From assembly GCF_900177485.1 (NCBI RefSeq), contig NZ_LT840186.1, forward strand, positions 372,001-436,000: 64,000 nucleotides of DNA. Reading direction: 5' to 3'. The notes under the pieces are model-generated. The model was not told the DNA's origin. It saw only the letters and a program-made list of their open reading frames with translations, and did no database searches. Origin of the DNA: Candidatus Pelagibacter sp. HIMB1321. Lineage in GTDB: Bacteria; Pseudomonadota; Alphaproteobacteria; Pelagibacterales; Pelagibacteraceae. A program made the position numbers and the translations under genes. This document shows positions 43,418 through 53,754 of the stretch, piece by piece. Within the stretch, counting starts at the first letter, position 1; each line of letters begins with the position of its first letter.

Positions 43418-45076
43418 ATGAAAGACGAGCTACTTTTTTGTCCTTTAGGTGGATCTGGTGAAATAGGTATGAATATGAATTTATTTGGTTATGGTCAAAC
43501 AGGTGACCATAAGTGGGTTATGGTTGATATTGGTGTAACTTTTGCCGATGATACTATTCCAGGTGTTGATTTAATATATCCTGATCCAGGTTTTATTGTT
43601 GAGAGAAAAGATAATTTATTAGGTATAGTTTTAACACACGCTCATGAAGACCATATTGGAGCCATTGCTCATTTATGGCCTAAACTAAAATGTAAAATCT
43701 TTGCAACACCTTTTACAGCTGTTCTAATCAGAGAAAAATTTAAAGAAAAACATATTGATATTACAAATGACCTTAAGATTGTTGAGCTAAATGGAACAGT
43801 AAAACTAGAACCTTTTGATATTGAATATATTACTTTAACTCATTCGATTTTAGAACCTAACGGACTAAGAATAAAGACACCAGCCGGTGTTATCCTGCAC
43901 ACAGGTGATTGGAAAGTAGATCCCAATCCATTAATTGGTGAAAATATTAATGCTCAAAGATTGAAAGAGATAGGCGAAGAGGGTGTACTTGCAATGATTT
44001 GCGACTCTACTAATGTTTTTAGCGCTGGAAGATCTGGTTCAGAGTCTGATGTTAGAAAAAATCTTTTAAATGTAATGAGTAGGCTAAATAAAAGAATAAT
44101 TATCACATCATTTGCATCAAATGTAGCAAGAATGGCAACAGCCTTTTATTGTGCAGAAAAAACAGGAAGACAAATTTCTCTAGTGGGTAGATCCATGCAT
44201 CGAATTTATAAAGCTGCAAGACAATGTGGTTATTTAAAGGATACCATTGAACCGATCGATCCCAGAGAAGCTAAAAAATTTTCAAGAGAAAAAATTGTAT
44301 ATCTATGTACAGGTAGTCAAGGTGAACCAATGGGCGCTATGATGAGAATTTCTAGTTACACTCATCCAGATGTTTTTATAGAAAAAGGAGATGCAGTCAT
44401 TTTTTCCTCAAAAATTATTCCTGGAAATGAAAAAAAATTATACAAATTACATAACCAATTAGTAAAAGATGGCATTGAAGTAATTTCTGAAGAAACAGAG
44501 TTTATTCATGTATCTGGTCATCCAAATCGGGAAGATTTAAAAGATATGTATCAGTGGGTAAAACCGAAATGTGTAATACCAGTCCATGGTGAGCATAGAC
44601 ACATGATTGAACACATTAATTTTGCAAAAGAAATGAAAGTTCCTAATCCAGTTCAAGTTGAAAATGGAGATATTGTTAGGTTATATCCTGGAGACAAACC
44701 TGAGGTATATGATAAAGCTCCAAGTGGCAGATTATATTTAGATGGAAATATAAGTGTTGATGAAGATGCTCAATCAATAAAAGATAGAAAAAATTTAAGT
44801 GCTAATGGGTATTTAGAGGTAACAATCCTAATAACACCAAAAGGCAACATACATAATAATCCTGTTTTGAATTTTAGAGGATTGCCAATAGATGACAGAG
44901 ATGAATTTATTTATGGTATTGAAGATGAAATTGAAAAAACAGTTAAGACTTTTAAAATAGGAAGTAAACAACAAGAACATAACTTAATTGATGCATTAAA
45001 AGTTTGCTGTCGTAAGTTTTCAAAAGATAAAACTGGTAAAAAACCTTTCACTAACATTAATTTAGTTAGAATTTGA
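43418..45076 (+). CDS. rnj: Ribonuclease J
   Basis: Metallo-beta-lactamase-fold RNase with 5'-exonuclease and endonuclease activity in rRNA and mRNA processing. Seen: LGGSGEIGMNMNLF at the start, the metal motif THAHEDHIGA near residue 73, HTGDWKVDPNPL, the CDSTNVFSAGRSGSE motif, FASNVARM, and the HVSGHPNREDLKDM and PVHGEHRH motifs later. 552 residues. It follows coaX by 2 bases. Presence of RNase J alongside the usual alphaproteobacterial RNase E is family knowledge; RNase E is not in this window. Confidence 0.95.
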   Translation: MKDELLFCPLGGSGEIGMNMNLFGYGQTGDHKWVMVDIGVTFADDTIPGVDLIYPDPGFIVERKDNLLGIVLTHAHEDHIGAIAHLWPKLKCKIFATPFTAVLIREKFKEKHIDITNDLKIVELNGTVKLEPFDIEYITLTHSILEPNGLRIKTPAGVILHTGDWKVDPNPLIGENINAQRLKEIGEEGVLAMICDSTNVFSAGRSGSESDVRKNLLNVMSRLNKRIIITSFASNVARMATAFYCAEKTGRQISLVGRSMHRIYKAARQCGYLKDTIEPIDPREAKKFSREKIVYLCTGSQGEPMGAMMRISSYTHPDVFIEKGDAVIFSSKIIPGNEKKLYKLHNQLVKDGIEVISEETEFIHVSGHPNREDLKDMYQWVKPKCVIPVHGEHRHMIEHINFAKEMKVPNPVQVENGDIVRLYPGDKPEVYDKAPSGRLYLDGNISVDEDAQSIKDRKNLSANGYLEVTILITPKGNIHNNPVLNFRGLPIDDRDEFIYGIEDEIEKTVKTFKIGSKQQEHNLIDALKVCCRKFSKDKTGKKPFTNINLVRI

Positions 45077-45077
45077 A

Positions 45078-45323
45078 ATGAGTTATACCGGATTAGCGAT
45101 AATCTATATAATTATTTGGTGGGTAGTGTTTTTTGCTATTTTACCAATTGATGTTAATCGAACAAAACCAATCAAAATTGATGGTGAAGATCCAGGATCT
45201 CCAGAAAATCCTAAAATGCTAAAAAAATTTATTTATTGTACTGGAATAACCACTATTATTTTTATGATAATTTATCTATTAATGAGATTTGAATACTTGA
45301 ATTTAAGAAATATAATTAGCTAA
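45078..45323 (+). CDS. DUF1467 family membrane protein
   Basis: Small inner-membrane protein. Seen: helix 1 (GLAIIYIIIWWVVFFAILPI, residues 4-24), the conserved loop PIDVNRTKPIKIDGEDPGSPENP and helix 2 (IYCTGITTIIFMIIYLLMRF). 81 residues. It stands between rnj and proS with 1-base or no gaps, the same place it has in many alphaproteobacteria. Function unknown. Confidence 0.85.
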   Translation: MSYTGLAIIYIIIWWVVFFAILPIDVNRTKPIKIDGEDPGSPENPKMLKKFIYCTGITTIIFMIIYLLMRFEYLNLRNIIS

Positions 45324-46658
45324 ATGTACTTATCAAAATCATTCATACCTATACTTAAAAATAATCCTTCAGAAGCAAAAATAAAATCTCATCAATTAAT
45401 GCTCAGAGTTGGCATGATAAAACAATCCTCAGCAGGAATTTATTCATGGCTTCCATTAGGTTTTAAAGTGATGAAAAAAATTGAACAAATCGTAAGAGAA
45501 GAGCAAAATCGTATTGGTGTTCAAGAAATTTTAATGCCAACTATTCAATCTAGTGAAATCTGGAAAGAAAGCGGACGATATGAAGATTATGGTGAAGAAA
45601 TGCTTCGAATTAAGGATCGTCAAAATAGAGAGATGCTTTATGGACCAACAAATGAAGAATTAGTTACTGATATTTTTCGAGCATCAGTTAAATCTTACAA
45701 GTCATTACCACAATTGCTTTATCATATTCAATGGAAATTTAGAGATGAAGTTAGACCTAGATTTGGAATTATGAGAGGTCGCGAATTTTATATGAAAGAT
45801 GCGTATTCATTTGATATTTCAGATGAAGAGGCCTTTTTTTCTTATAATAAATTTTTTCTTTCATATTTAAGAACATTTAAGAGATTGGATCTAACAGCAA
45901 TTCCAATGGCAGCCGATACAGGACCAATTGGTGGAAATCTTTCACATGAATTTATTATTTTAGCAGATACTGGTGAAAGTAAAATTTTTACAGATAAAAG
46001 AATTTTTGAATTAGATAGTGATGGAACAAATGTTGATAAAGAGGCTTTAAAAGATTTAAGAAAAAAATATGAAAAATTTTATGCAGTAACCGACGAAAAA
46101 TTTAACGAAAAGGAATTTGAGGAAAAAGTTTCACAAGAAAATAGATTAATTACTAAAGGTATTGAGGTAGGCCACATATTTTACTTTGGAGACAAGTACT
46201 CTAAACCAATGGGTGCATCAGTTGATTTACCTGGTGGAAAAAAAGATTTTGTAAAAATGGGTTCATATGGAATTGGTGTATCAAGATTGGTTGGTGCAAT
46301 AATAGAAGCAAAATACGATGAAAAAAGTGAAATCATGAAATGGCCAATTTCTGTTGCTCCATATGAAGTTTCTATAATACCTATGATTAATAAAAATGAT
46401 CAAAGTGCCCTTGAAAAAGCAGTCAACATTTCAAAAGAACTAATGGTTAATAATATTGTTTCAATTATTGATGATACAGAAGAAAATTTTTCATCAAAAA
46501 TGAGAAAAATGAATTTAATAGGATCACCATTTCAAATAATTATTGGAAAACAAACTGATGCTGATTTAGTAGAGTTTAAAGAGACAGGAAATGAAGCTAA
46601 GAAAATTAAATTGGAAGAAGCTATCAAAATTATAAAAGAACAAAAAGTATCAAATTGA
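45324..46658 (+). CDS. proS: Prolyl-tRNA synthetase
   Basis: Charges tRNA-Pro. Seen: class II motif 1 region SSAGIYSWLPLGFKVMKKIEQIV, motif 2 HIQWKFRDEVRPRFGIMRGREFYMKDAYSFD near residue 134, motif 3 GSYGIGVSRLVGAIIE near 313 and a C-terminal anticodon domain. At 444 residues it lacks the ~180-residue INS editing domain of the Escherichia coli type, as other alphaproteobacterial enzymes do, so mischarged Ala-tRNA-Pro must be cleared by a separate deacylase. Confidence 0.96.
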   Translation: MYLSKSFIPILKNNPSEAKIKSHQLMLRVGMIKQSSAGIYSWLPLGFKVMKKIEQIVREEQNRIGVQEILMPTIQSSEIWKESGRYEDYGEEMLRIKDRQNREMLYGPTNEELVTDIFRASVKSYKSLPQLLYHIQWKFRDEVRPRFGIMRGREFYMKDAYSFDISDEEAFFSYNKFFLSYLRTFKRLDLTAIPMAADTGPIGGNLSHEFIILADTGESKIFTDKRIFELDSDGTNVDKEALKDLRKKYEKFYAVTDEKFNEKEFEEKVSQENRLITKGIEVGHIFYFGDKYSKPMGASVDLPGGKKDFVKMGSYGIGVSRLVGAIIEAKYDEKSEIMKWPISVAPYEVSIIPMINKNDQSALEKAVNISKELMVNNIVSIIDDTEENFSSKMRKMNLIGSPFQIIIGKQTDADLVEFKETGNEAKKIKLEEAIKIIKEQKVSN

Positions 46659-47884
46659 TTTCAACACTTGAAAAAGAAATTACTTTTAGATTTTTAAAAA
46701 CTAGAAAAAAAGACGGTTTTTTAAACGTTATTTCTATTTTTTCTTTTATAGGAATAAGCTTGGGTGTTGCTGTACTGATCATTGTGATGTCAGTGATGAA
46801 TGGTTTTAGGACAGAATTAATTAATAAAATTGTAGGATTTAACCCCCATGCGACAATCAAACCCTACGACAAACCTTTAGAATATAAAAATTTAAACAGT
46901 GCTTTAACCTCAATTTCTAAAGATTTGATATTGAGCAATTCTAGTGAAGCAATTGTTATTAGAGAACAAAATTCAAAAGGAGTTCTTTTGAGAGGTTACC
47001 TTGAAGAGGATTTTTCTAAGCTTGACCTAATTAATAACAAAAATTTCTTAGGAGATAAAAAAAATTTTAAAAATAATTCAATTTCGATTGGAAAAGAATT
47101 AAGTTTTAATCTTGATTTAGATATTGGTGACAGTATTACATTAATGTCATCTTCTGGAGTTGAAACAATAATTGGCAATTTACCTAAACAAAAAAAATTT
47201 ATTATCACATCAATTTTTGAAAGCGGTTTAGCTGATTTTGACAATAATGTTATTTTTTTAAATCTTAATACCCTTGAGGAATTTTCCAATCTATCATCTG
47301 ATGATCGTAACTTAGAAATTTATTTAATGAACCCAAAAAACATTGATGTACAAAAAAAGATGATTCAAAAACTTTATCCAAATGATTTAGTTTTTACTTG
47401 GGCTGATATGAATAGATCTCTATTCTCAGCGCTTAAAGTTGAAAGAAATGTAATGTTTATTATTTTGTCATTAATTATTATCGTTGCAGCATTCAATATT
47501 ATTTCTGGACTCACAATTTTAGTGAAAAATAAAACTAGAGATATTGCTATCTTGAAATCAATCGGTGTTTTGAATAGATCTATAGTTAAGATTTTTTTTC
47601 TAGTTGGTGTAATTATTGGAACAACAGCAACTTTTTTTGGTATCATTATTGGAGTAACTTTTTCTTTTTATGTTGAAAATCTAAGAGCTTTTTTAAGTTC
47701 AGCTTTTGATCTGACTTTATTTCCAGAAGAAATTTATTTTTTAAGTACTATGCCATCTGAAATCAACATCAATTCAATTTTTTTAATTTCAATATGTTCA
47801 ATTTTTATTACAGTATTTGTTTCAATTTTTCCTGCAATTAAAGCTGCAAAACTTGATCCAGTTAAATCTTTAAAATATGAATAA
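46655..47884 (+). CDS. lolE: Lipoprotein-releasing ABC transporter permease (LolC/LolE family)
   Basis: Inner-membrane part of the system that extracts lipoproteins to the outer membrane. Seen: N-terminal EKEITFRFLKTRKKDGFLNVISIFSFIGISLGVAVLIIVMSVMNGF, with the family opening before helix 1 and the FRTELINKIVGFNPH end, a large periplasmic domain and three C-terminal helices. 409 residues. It starts at TTG 46655, overlapping the proS stop by four bases; no ATG fits before the conserved region. One gene serves for LolC and LolE, as in other alphaproteobacteria. Confidence 0.9.
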   Translation: MISTLEKEITFRFLKTRKKDGFLNVISIFSFIGISLGVAVLIIVMSVMNGFRTELINKIVGFNPHATIKPYDKPLEYKNLNSALTSISKDLILSNSSEAIVIREQNSKGVLLRGYLEEDFSKLDLINNKNFLGDKKNFKNNSISIGKELSFNLDLDIGDSITLMSSSGVETIIGNLPKQKKFIITSIFESGLADFDNNVIFLNLNTLEEFSNLSSDDRNLEIYLMNPKNIDVQKKMIQKLYPNDLVFTWADMNRSLFSALKVERNVMFIILSLIIIVAAFNIISGLTILVKNKTRDIAILKSIGVLNRSIVKIFFLVGVIIGTTATFFGIIIGVTFSFYVENLRAFLSSAFDLTLFPEEIYFLSTMPSEININSIFLISICSIFITVFVSIFPAIKAAKLDPVKSLKYE

Positions 47885-48554
47885 ATTTATTGAATTAAAA
47901 AATTTATCTAAAACTTTTTTTGATAAAAAAAATATTAATGTTTTAAAAAAAATAAACTTCAAGTTTAAATTAGGAAAAATTTATTCTTTGATGGGCCCTT
48001 CTGGTTCAGGAAAATCAACATTACTTAATTTAATTTCATTAATTGATAAACCAACAAATGGCTTTATTAAATTTTTAGATAAAACAATAGATTTTGATTT
48101 GAAAGAGGAAAATGATATTTTCAGGGCAAATAATATTGGAATAATATATCAACAAGATAATTTACTGAATGATTTTACTGCACTAGAAAACGTCTATTTC
48201 TCATGTTTAGCATCAGGTCTAGAAAAAAATCTTTCAATAATTAAAGCAAAAAATATTTTAAAAAAAGTTGGTCTGAGTAATAGAATTGATCATTATCCAA
48301 ATGAGCTTTCAGGCGGTGAAAAACAGAGAGTTTCCATTTCAAGAGCTTTAGTTAACGAACCAAATATTATACTTGCTGACGAACCAACTGGCAGTTTGGA
48401 TAAAAAAGCTGCTGATGAAATTTTTGATTTATTAAAAAAACAAATTACACCAAATAGATTGATATTATTTGCAACTCATAATAGATTTCTTGCAAAAAAG
48501 TCAGATTGCTTATTGGAAATTGTTGATGGGAAGTTAAAATCAACAAATGCTTGA
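47877..48554 (+). CDS. lolD: Lipoprotein-releasing ABC transporter ATPase
   Basis: ATPase driving the Lol exporter. Seen: Walker A GPSGSGKST, the Q-loop IIYQQDNLL, signature LSGGEKQRV, Walker B IILADEPTGSLD and the switch His in FATHNRF. 225 residues, normal for LolD. Overlaps lolE by 8 bases and dnaE by 8 bases. Confidence 0.93.
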   Translation: MNKFIELKNLSKTFFDKKNINVLKKINFKFKLGKIYSLMGPSGSGKSTLLNLISLIDKPTNGFIKFLDKTIDFDLKEENDIFRANNIGIIYQQDNLLNDFTALENVYFSCLASGLEKNLSIIKAKNILKKVGLSNRIDHYPNELSGGEKQRVSISRALVNEPNIILADEPTGSLDKKAADEIFDLLKKQITPNRLILFATHNRFLAKKSDCLLEIVDGKLKSTNA

Positions 48555-51500
48555 GTCCGATTATAAAAAATTTAATCACCTAAAAATACACACTCAATAT
48601 TCTATCTGTGAAGGTGCAGTTAAAATTGATGATTTAAAAGAGAATGCAAAAGAATTAAAGATTAGATCTTTAGGTATTTGCGATACTTCAAATTTATGTG
48701 GTACTGTTGAATTTTCTGACAAATTATCAAAAGTTGGAACTCAACCAATTATTGGAACTCAAATAAATTTTAAGTTTAATGACACTACGGGTTTACTTCC
48801 TTTGTTTGCTTTAGATTTTGAAGGATATAAAAAAATAATAGAACTTTCATCTCGTTCTTATTTAGAAAATGATAACCTTTCAGATCCTCACTTAGATATT
48901 AATAATTTATTTGAATTAAATACTAATGGAATTTCAATTTTTTCTGGAACTATTTTTGGATTATTTGGTAAGTTATTTGATAAGGCTAAATTCAATGAAA
49001 TATCCAGCCTTTATAAAAAGTTAAATACGAACTTTGACGATAGATTTTATTTAGAAATTCAAAGACATAACGATCTAGATGAAGATGCATTTGAGAAATT
49101 CAATCTTAATCAATCAAAAAGATTAGAAATTCCTATTATAGCAACTAATGAGGTATTTTATTTATCAAAGGATATCCATGAAGCACACGATGCTCTTATT
49201 TGTATTGGTAACAAAACATATGTTAATGAAAAAAATAGAATTAAATATAGCTCAGAACATTACCTGAAAAATGATAAAGAAATGTCCGAACTATTCTCTG
49301 ATCTACCAGAAGCATTAGAAAATAATTATAATTTCTCTCATAGGTGCAGTTTTAGACCTCTTTTTTCCAAACCTATTTTACCAAATATCAGTTCATCAGA
49401 TGAAGGTGATGCTAGTGAAATTATTAAGAAAAATTCTTTAGAAGGACTTAAAGAAAAATTTAGAAAATTTTTTAATCAAAATAATAATAACTTAGAACAA
49501 GATGAAAAATTTTTGATTTACAAAGATAGACTGGAACATGAATTAGAGATTATTATTAAAATGGATTACTCTAGTTATTTTTTGATTGTATCGGATTATA
49601 TCAAATGGGCAAAAAATAATGATATTCCAGTTGGTCCAGGAAGGGGATCTGGTGCTGGTTCACTTGTAGCCTGGTGTCTGTCAATCACAGATGTAGATCC
49701 AATAAAATACAATCTTATTTTTGAGAGATTTCTTAATCCAGATAGAATTTCAATGCCTGATTTCGATATTGATTTTTGTGAGGATAAAAGAGATTTAGTT
49801 TTTGAATATCTTACTAAAAAATACAAAGATAGCGTAGCCCACATTATTACATTTGGAAAATTAAAAGCTAGAATGGTCATAAGAGATGTTGGAAGAGTTC
49901 TTGGCCTTGCTTATGGTTTTGTAGATAGTATTTCTAAAATGATCCCATTTGACCCTTCCAGACCTCAAACGTTATCAGAATGTATTGCAAGTGAACCAAG
50001 ATTACAAAAATTAATTAATGAGGATCAAAGAGTAAAAAAATTAACTGAACTTTCTCTTAAACTAGAAGGGTTGAATAGAAACGTTGCAACACACGCAGCA
50101 GGTGTTGTTATTGCTGATAAAAAATTAACTGAAATTGTGCCACTTTATAAAGATGCAACAGCAGATTTGTTATTACCATCAACACAATTTGACATGTACT
50201 CAGCAGAAAATGCTGGTTTAGTAAAATTTGATTTTTTAGGTTTAAAAACTTTAACAGTTATCAATAACACTCAAAAATTAATAAGAAAAAAACAAAAAGA
50301 TTTTAATATTGAAAATATTAATTTTGAAGATCAAAAAGTATTTGAATTAATGTCATCTGGCAAAACAGTTGGTTTATTCCAAATAGAAAGTGCAGGAATG
50401 AGGGATGCATTAATTAACATGAAGCCTAATCATATTGAGGATATTATTGCTTTAGTTGCTTTATACAGACCAGGTCCAATGAGCAATATTCCAATCTACA
50501 ATGATTGCAAACATGGAAGAAAAACACCTGATTATTTGCACCCATTACTAGAAGATATTTTAAAACCTACTTATGGAGTAATAATTTATCAAGAACAAGT
50601 TATGCAAATTGCTCAAAAATTATCAGGTTTTACTGCTGGACAGGCAGATATTCTAAGACGAGCTATGGGTAAAAAGAAAAGAGCAGAGTTAGAAAAACAG
50701 AAACAGAATTTTATTGCAGGTGCTGTTAACAATGGAATAAGTAAAGATGTTGCAGCAGGAATTTTTCTTAAAATTGAGCCATTTGCAGAATATGGATTTA
50801 ATAAAAGCCATGCTGCAGCTTATGCAATAATTTCTTATCAAACTGCTTTTTTAAAAACTTATTACCCAAAAGAGTTTATAGCTGCATCAATGACAATGGA
50901 TATTTCAAACCAAAATAAATTAAGTGAATTTTATGAGGAATTAAAAAGACTTAATGTAGAAATAATTAGACCAGACATTAATAAATGTTTTGCTGATTTC
51001 AGAACTGAAAATGATAAATTTTATTACGCGCTAGGTGGTATCAAAGCAGTGGGTTCTGAAGCTATATCAAACATAGTGCAAGAAAGAATTAATAATGGAA
51101 ATTTTAAATCTATTAATGATTTTATTAGTAGAGTAGATCCTAAAGATATTAATAAACTCCAACTTGAAGGCTTGGTTAAAGCAGGAGCATTTGACAATTT
51201 AAATGATAATAGACAATCAATATTTAATTCTATTCCAAATATTATTACCAAATCGAAAAACGATTTTGATAATAAAGTAGCGAATCAAATTGATTTATTT
51301 GGTGATAATAATGAAGTTGAAAATGATATAATTGAAAATATTAAAGATTGGGAATTTGAAGAAAGATTATCCAAAGAGTTTGAAGCAATTGGTTTTTTTA
51401 TTTCTGATCATCCGCTTAATCAATTTAGAGAAATTTTTGATGACTATAAAATAATTGATTATCAAAATTTCTTTGAAAATGATGACATTAAAGAAAACAA

Positions 51501-51966
51501 TATAGCAGCAACTTTATTAAAGGTTACTGAGAGAAAGACTGCTAAAGGTAATTCTTATGCTGTATTAAAAATAACTGATTTAAGCTGTGTTTTTGAGCTA
51601 TTTATTTTCTCTGATGTTTTGGAATTAAACAGAGGAATCTTAAAGGAAGGTTCATCATTAATTTTAACACTAACAAAAACTATTTCGTCTGATGAAGATA
51701 AAACAAAAAGGATTAATGTAAGAAAAATAGCATCATTAAAAGAGCTTTTTAATAGCCCAATTAAAGAAATTACTATTAATCTTTCATCAAAATCACAGCT
51801 TAAAGAATTACAAAACTTTCTAGATGAAAAAGGCGATACTCTGATAAATATTCATATTTCAGAAAATGAAAAAAACAGCGTATATAAGCTTAAGACTTCA
51901 AGAAATTTTGACAGAAAAATAGTTAATATTTTAAGAAATAAAGAAATAGAGCTTAATATTCATTAA
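48547..51966 (+). CDS. dnaE: DNA polymerase III subunit alpha
   Basis: Main replicative polymerase. Seen: N-terminal PHP domain (FNHLKIHTQYSICEGAVKIDDL...), palm domain with the PGRGSGAGSLVAWCLSITDVDP motif near residue 360 and the catalytic DFDIDFCEDKRD around 400, FALKIEP-like thumb sequences (FLKIEPFAEYGFNKSHAAAYA near 740), a helix-hairpin-helix region and a C-terminal OB domain. 1139 residues, standard DnaE1 size. ATG 48547 overlaps lolD by 8 bases. Confidence 0.97.
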   Translation: MLESDYKKFNHLKIHTQYSICEGAVKIDDLKENAKELKIRSLGICDTSNLCGTVEFSDKLSKVGTQPIIGTQINFKFNDTTGLLPLFALDFEGYKKIIELSSRSYLENDNLSDPHLDINNLFELNTNGISIFSGTIFGLFGKLFDKAKFNEISSLYKKLNTNFDDRFYLEIQRHNDLDEDAFEKFNLNQSKRLEIPIIATNEVFYLSKDIHEAHDALICIGNKTYVNEKNRIKYSSEHYLKNDKEMSELFSDLPEALENNYNFSHRCSFRPLFSKPILPNISSSDEGDASEIIKKNSLEGLKEKFRKFFNQNNNNLEQDEKFLIYKDRLEHELEIIIKMDYSSYFLIVSDYIKWAKNNDIPVGPGRGSGAGSLVAWCLSITDVDPIKYNLIFERFLNPDRISMPDFDIDFCEDKRDLVFEYLTKKYKDSVAHIITFGKLKARMVIRDVGRVLGLAYGFVDSISKMIPFDPSRPQTLSECIASEPRLQKLINEDQRVKKLTELSLKLEGLNRNVATHAAGVVIADKKLTEIVPLYKDATADLLLPSTQFDMYSAENAGLVKFDFLGLKTLTVINNTQKLIRKKQKDFNIENINFEDQKVFELMSSGKTVGLFQIESAGMRDALINMKPNHIEDIIALVALYRPGPMSNIPIYNDCKHGRKTPDYLHPLLEDILKPTYGVIIYQEQVMQIAQKLSGFTAGQADILRRAMGKKKRAELEKQKQNFIAGAVNNGISKDVAAGIFLKIEPFAEYGFNKSHAAAYAIISYQTAFLKTYYPKEFIAASMTMDISNQNKLSEFYEELKRLNVEIIRPDINKCFADFRTENDKFYYALGGIKAVGSEAISNIVQERINNGNFKSINDFISRVDPKDINKLQLEGLVKAGAFDNLNDNRQSIFNSIPNIITKSKNDFDNKVANQIDLFGDNNEVENDIIENIKDWEFEERLSKEFEAIGFFISDHPLNQFREIFDDYKIIDYQNFFENDDIKENNIAATLLKVTERKTAKGNSYAVLKITDLSCVFELFIFSDVLELNRGILKEGSSLILTLTKTISSDEDKTKRINVRKIASLKELFNSPIKEITINLSSKSQLKELQNFLDEKGDTLINIHISENEKNSVYKLKTSRNFDRKIVNILRNKEIELNIH

Positions 51967-52041
51967 TTTACACTTGTTTTAAGTAAAAATTATTGTAAAT
52001 AAACGTTAAATTAACTAATACGCACATAGTATTTGGTTTTA

Positions 52042-52093
52042 TACCTCCGGTCCTTAAGTGGAAATTACTATGGTGGCTTAACCGGGAAAAAAT
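52042..52093 (+). promoter_or_regulatory. Structured 5' leader of rpsB (probable S2 autoregulatory RNA)
   Basis: A stem with CCGG (52047-52050) and TTAAG (52054-52058) pairing to CTTAA (52077-52081) and CCGG (52082-52085) over an 18-base loop, with a 3-base bulge on the 5' side. The 3' strand ends 8 bases before the rpsB ATG (52094), where the ribosome site would be. Outer G/C-rich pairs and the position suggest an autogenous control element for ribosomal protein S2. A similar rpsB leader is, as far as I recall, described for this lineage; not checked. Confidence 0.65.
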
Positions 52094-52903
52094 ATGAAAA
52101 TACCAAACGTTACAATTCAACAACTATTAGAAGCAGGTGTTCACTTAGGACACAAAACCTTGAGATGGAATCCAAAAATGAAAAAATATATTTTTGGAAA
52201 AAGAGACTCAATACATATTATTGATTTAACTCAAACTTTAGAACTAACTAAAGTTGCTCTTCAAAAAGTTTATGACACGATTTCAAACAATGGAAAAATT
52301 CTTTTTGTATCAACTAAAAAACAAGCATCAGAAGCTATTGCAGAAGTTGCAAAAGAAACTGACCAATATTTTGTAAACTATAGATGGTTAGGTGGAATGT
52401 TAACTAATTGGGGTACAATTTCAAATTCAATAAAAAAACTAAAAAAATTAGAAACAGATCTTGTTGCTGAAAATAGAGGTTTTACTAAAAAAGAACTTCT
52501 AAAAATGAGTGTAAAAAAAGATAAATTACAAAGATCATTGGGCGGAATTGCTGAAATGAAAAAAGTACCAGATTTAGTTTTTATAATTGATACAAACTAT
52601 GAGTCTCTTGCTATACAAGAATCTGTAAAATTAGGAATACCTATAATTGCAATTTTAGATAGTAATTCGAACCCAGATGGTATTGATTTTCCTATTCCAG
52701 GAAATGACGATGCAAGAAGAGCAATTGACCTTTATTGTAATCTTTTAAAAGAAACAATTAATTCGGCAAAAAAATCAGCACCGAAAGAGGAAAAAAAAGT
52801 TGATTCTAAAAGTGATGATAAATCTTCTAAAACAATTCAAGAGTTAGATAGAGAAAAATTAGAAAATAAATTTTCTAACGAGGGTAAGGAGAAATTAAAT
52901 TAA
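52094..52903 (+). CDS. rpsB: 30S ribosomal protein S2
   Basis: Primary small-subunit protein. Seen: [41 protein letters not shown] at the start, [13 protein letters not shown] near residue 96, and [17 protein letters not shown]. 269 residues; a charged Lys/Ser/Asp-rich tail of about 40 residues follows the standard domain. The start is ATG 52094; a frame at 52033 is a shadow. Its stop and the tsf start share one base (TAATG). Confidence 0.97.
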   Translation: MKIPNVTIQQLLEAGVHLGHKTLRWNPKMKKYIFGKRDSIHIIDLTQTLELTKVALQKVYDTISNNGKILFVSTKKQASEAIAEVAKETDQYFVNYRWLGGMLTNWGTISNSIKKLKKLETDLVAENRGFTKKELLKMSVKKDKLQRSLGGIAEMKKVPDLVFIIDTNYESLAIQESVKLGIPIIAILDSNSNPDGIDFPIPGNDDARRAIDLYCNLLKETINSAKKSAPKEEKKVDSKSDDKSSKTIQELDREKLENKFSNEGKEKLN

Positions 52904-53754
52904 TGAGTGATATTGAAAAAGTTAAAAAACTTCGTGAAGCAACAGGTGCTGGTTTTAAAGATTGCAATTTAGCAATTAAAGAGTCTGGAGGTGATCTAGA
53001 TAAAGCTATTGAGATTTTAAGGGTTAAAGGAATTTCTAAAGCTTCAAAAAAAATGTCCAGAGATGCTAAAGAAGGTGTCATAGCAGTTTCTGAAAATGAA
53101 AAGCAAATTTCATTAATTGAGGTTAATTGTGAAACAGATTTTGTTGCTAAAAATAATGATTTTATAAACTTTGTAAAAGAATTAAGTGACTTGAATAATC
53201 AAGTTAATTCAAACTTAGACAATTTAAAAGTTTCTAAAATGAAAAATGGACAAACTGTAGATGAAAATCTTGTTGCTCTTATAGCTAAAATAGGTGAAAA
53301 AATTACCATAGGTAAAACTAAAACTGTTTTTAATGAAGGTTCTATTAATTCAAAATATTTACATTCAGTAGTAAAAGACAACCTGGCAAAATTGGCAGTA
53401 GCTGTTTCATTAGAAACCAAAGAAAACTCAGATGTAGTTAAAAATTTTGGTAAACAATTATCAATGCATATTGCGGCATCTAACCCATTAGCTTTAGATC
53501 AAAAATCTATTGAACAATCGATTATTGATAAAGAACAAGAGCTAGTAACAGAAGAATTAAAAAACTCTGGTAAGCCTGAGGATATAGCTAAAAAAATTAG
53601 TTTGGGAAAAATGAATAAGTTTAAAGAGGAAAATGCTTTATTGACTCAAGCATGGGTGATGGAACCTAAAAAAAAAGTTCAAGATATTTTAAAAGAATTA
53701 GCAATAACTGATTTAAAGATTAAAGAATTTGTTAGATTTAAAATAGGTGAATAA
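52903..53754 (+). CDS. tsf: Elongation factor Ts
   Basis: Nucleotide exchange factor for EF-Tu. Seen: [37 protein letters not shown] at the N-terminus, [14 protein letters not shown] near residue 67 and [11 protein letters not shown] near 187, the three family signatures. 283 residues. Shares one base with rpsB and its stop overlaps the frr start by one base; pyrH, usually next, is absent. Confidence 0.97.
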   Translation: MSDIEKVKKLREATGAGFKDCNLAIKESGGDLDKAIEILRVKGISKASKKMSRDAKEGVIAVSENEKQISLIEVNCETDFVAKNNDFINFVKELSDLNNQVNSNLDNLKVSKMKNGQTVDENLVALIAKIGEKITIGKTKTVFNEGSINSKYLHSVVKDNLAKLAVAVSLETKENSDVVKNFGKQLSMHIAASNPLALDQKSIEQSIIDKEQELVTEELKNSGKPEDIAKKISLGKMNKFKEENALLTQAWVMEPKKKVQDILKELAITDLKIKEFVRFKIGE

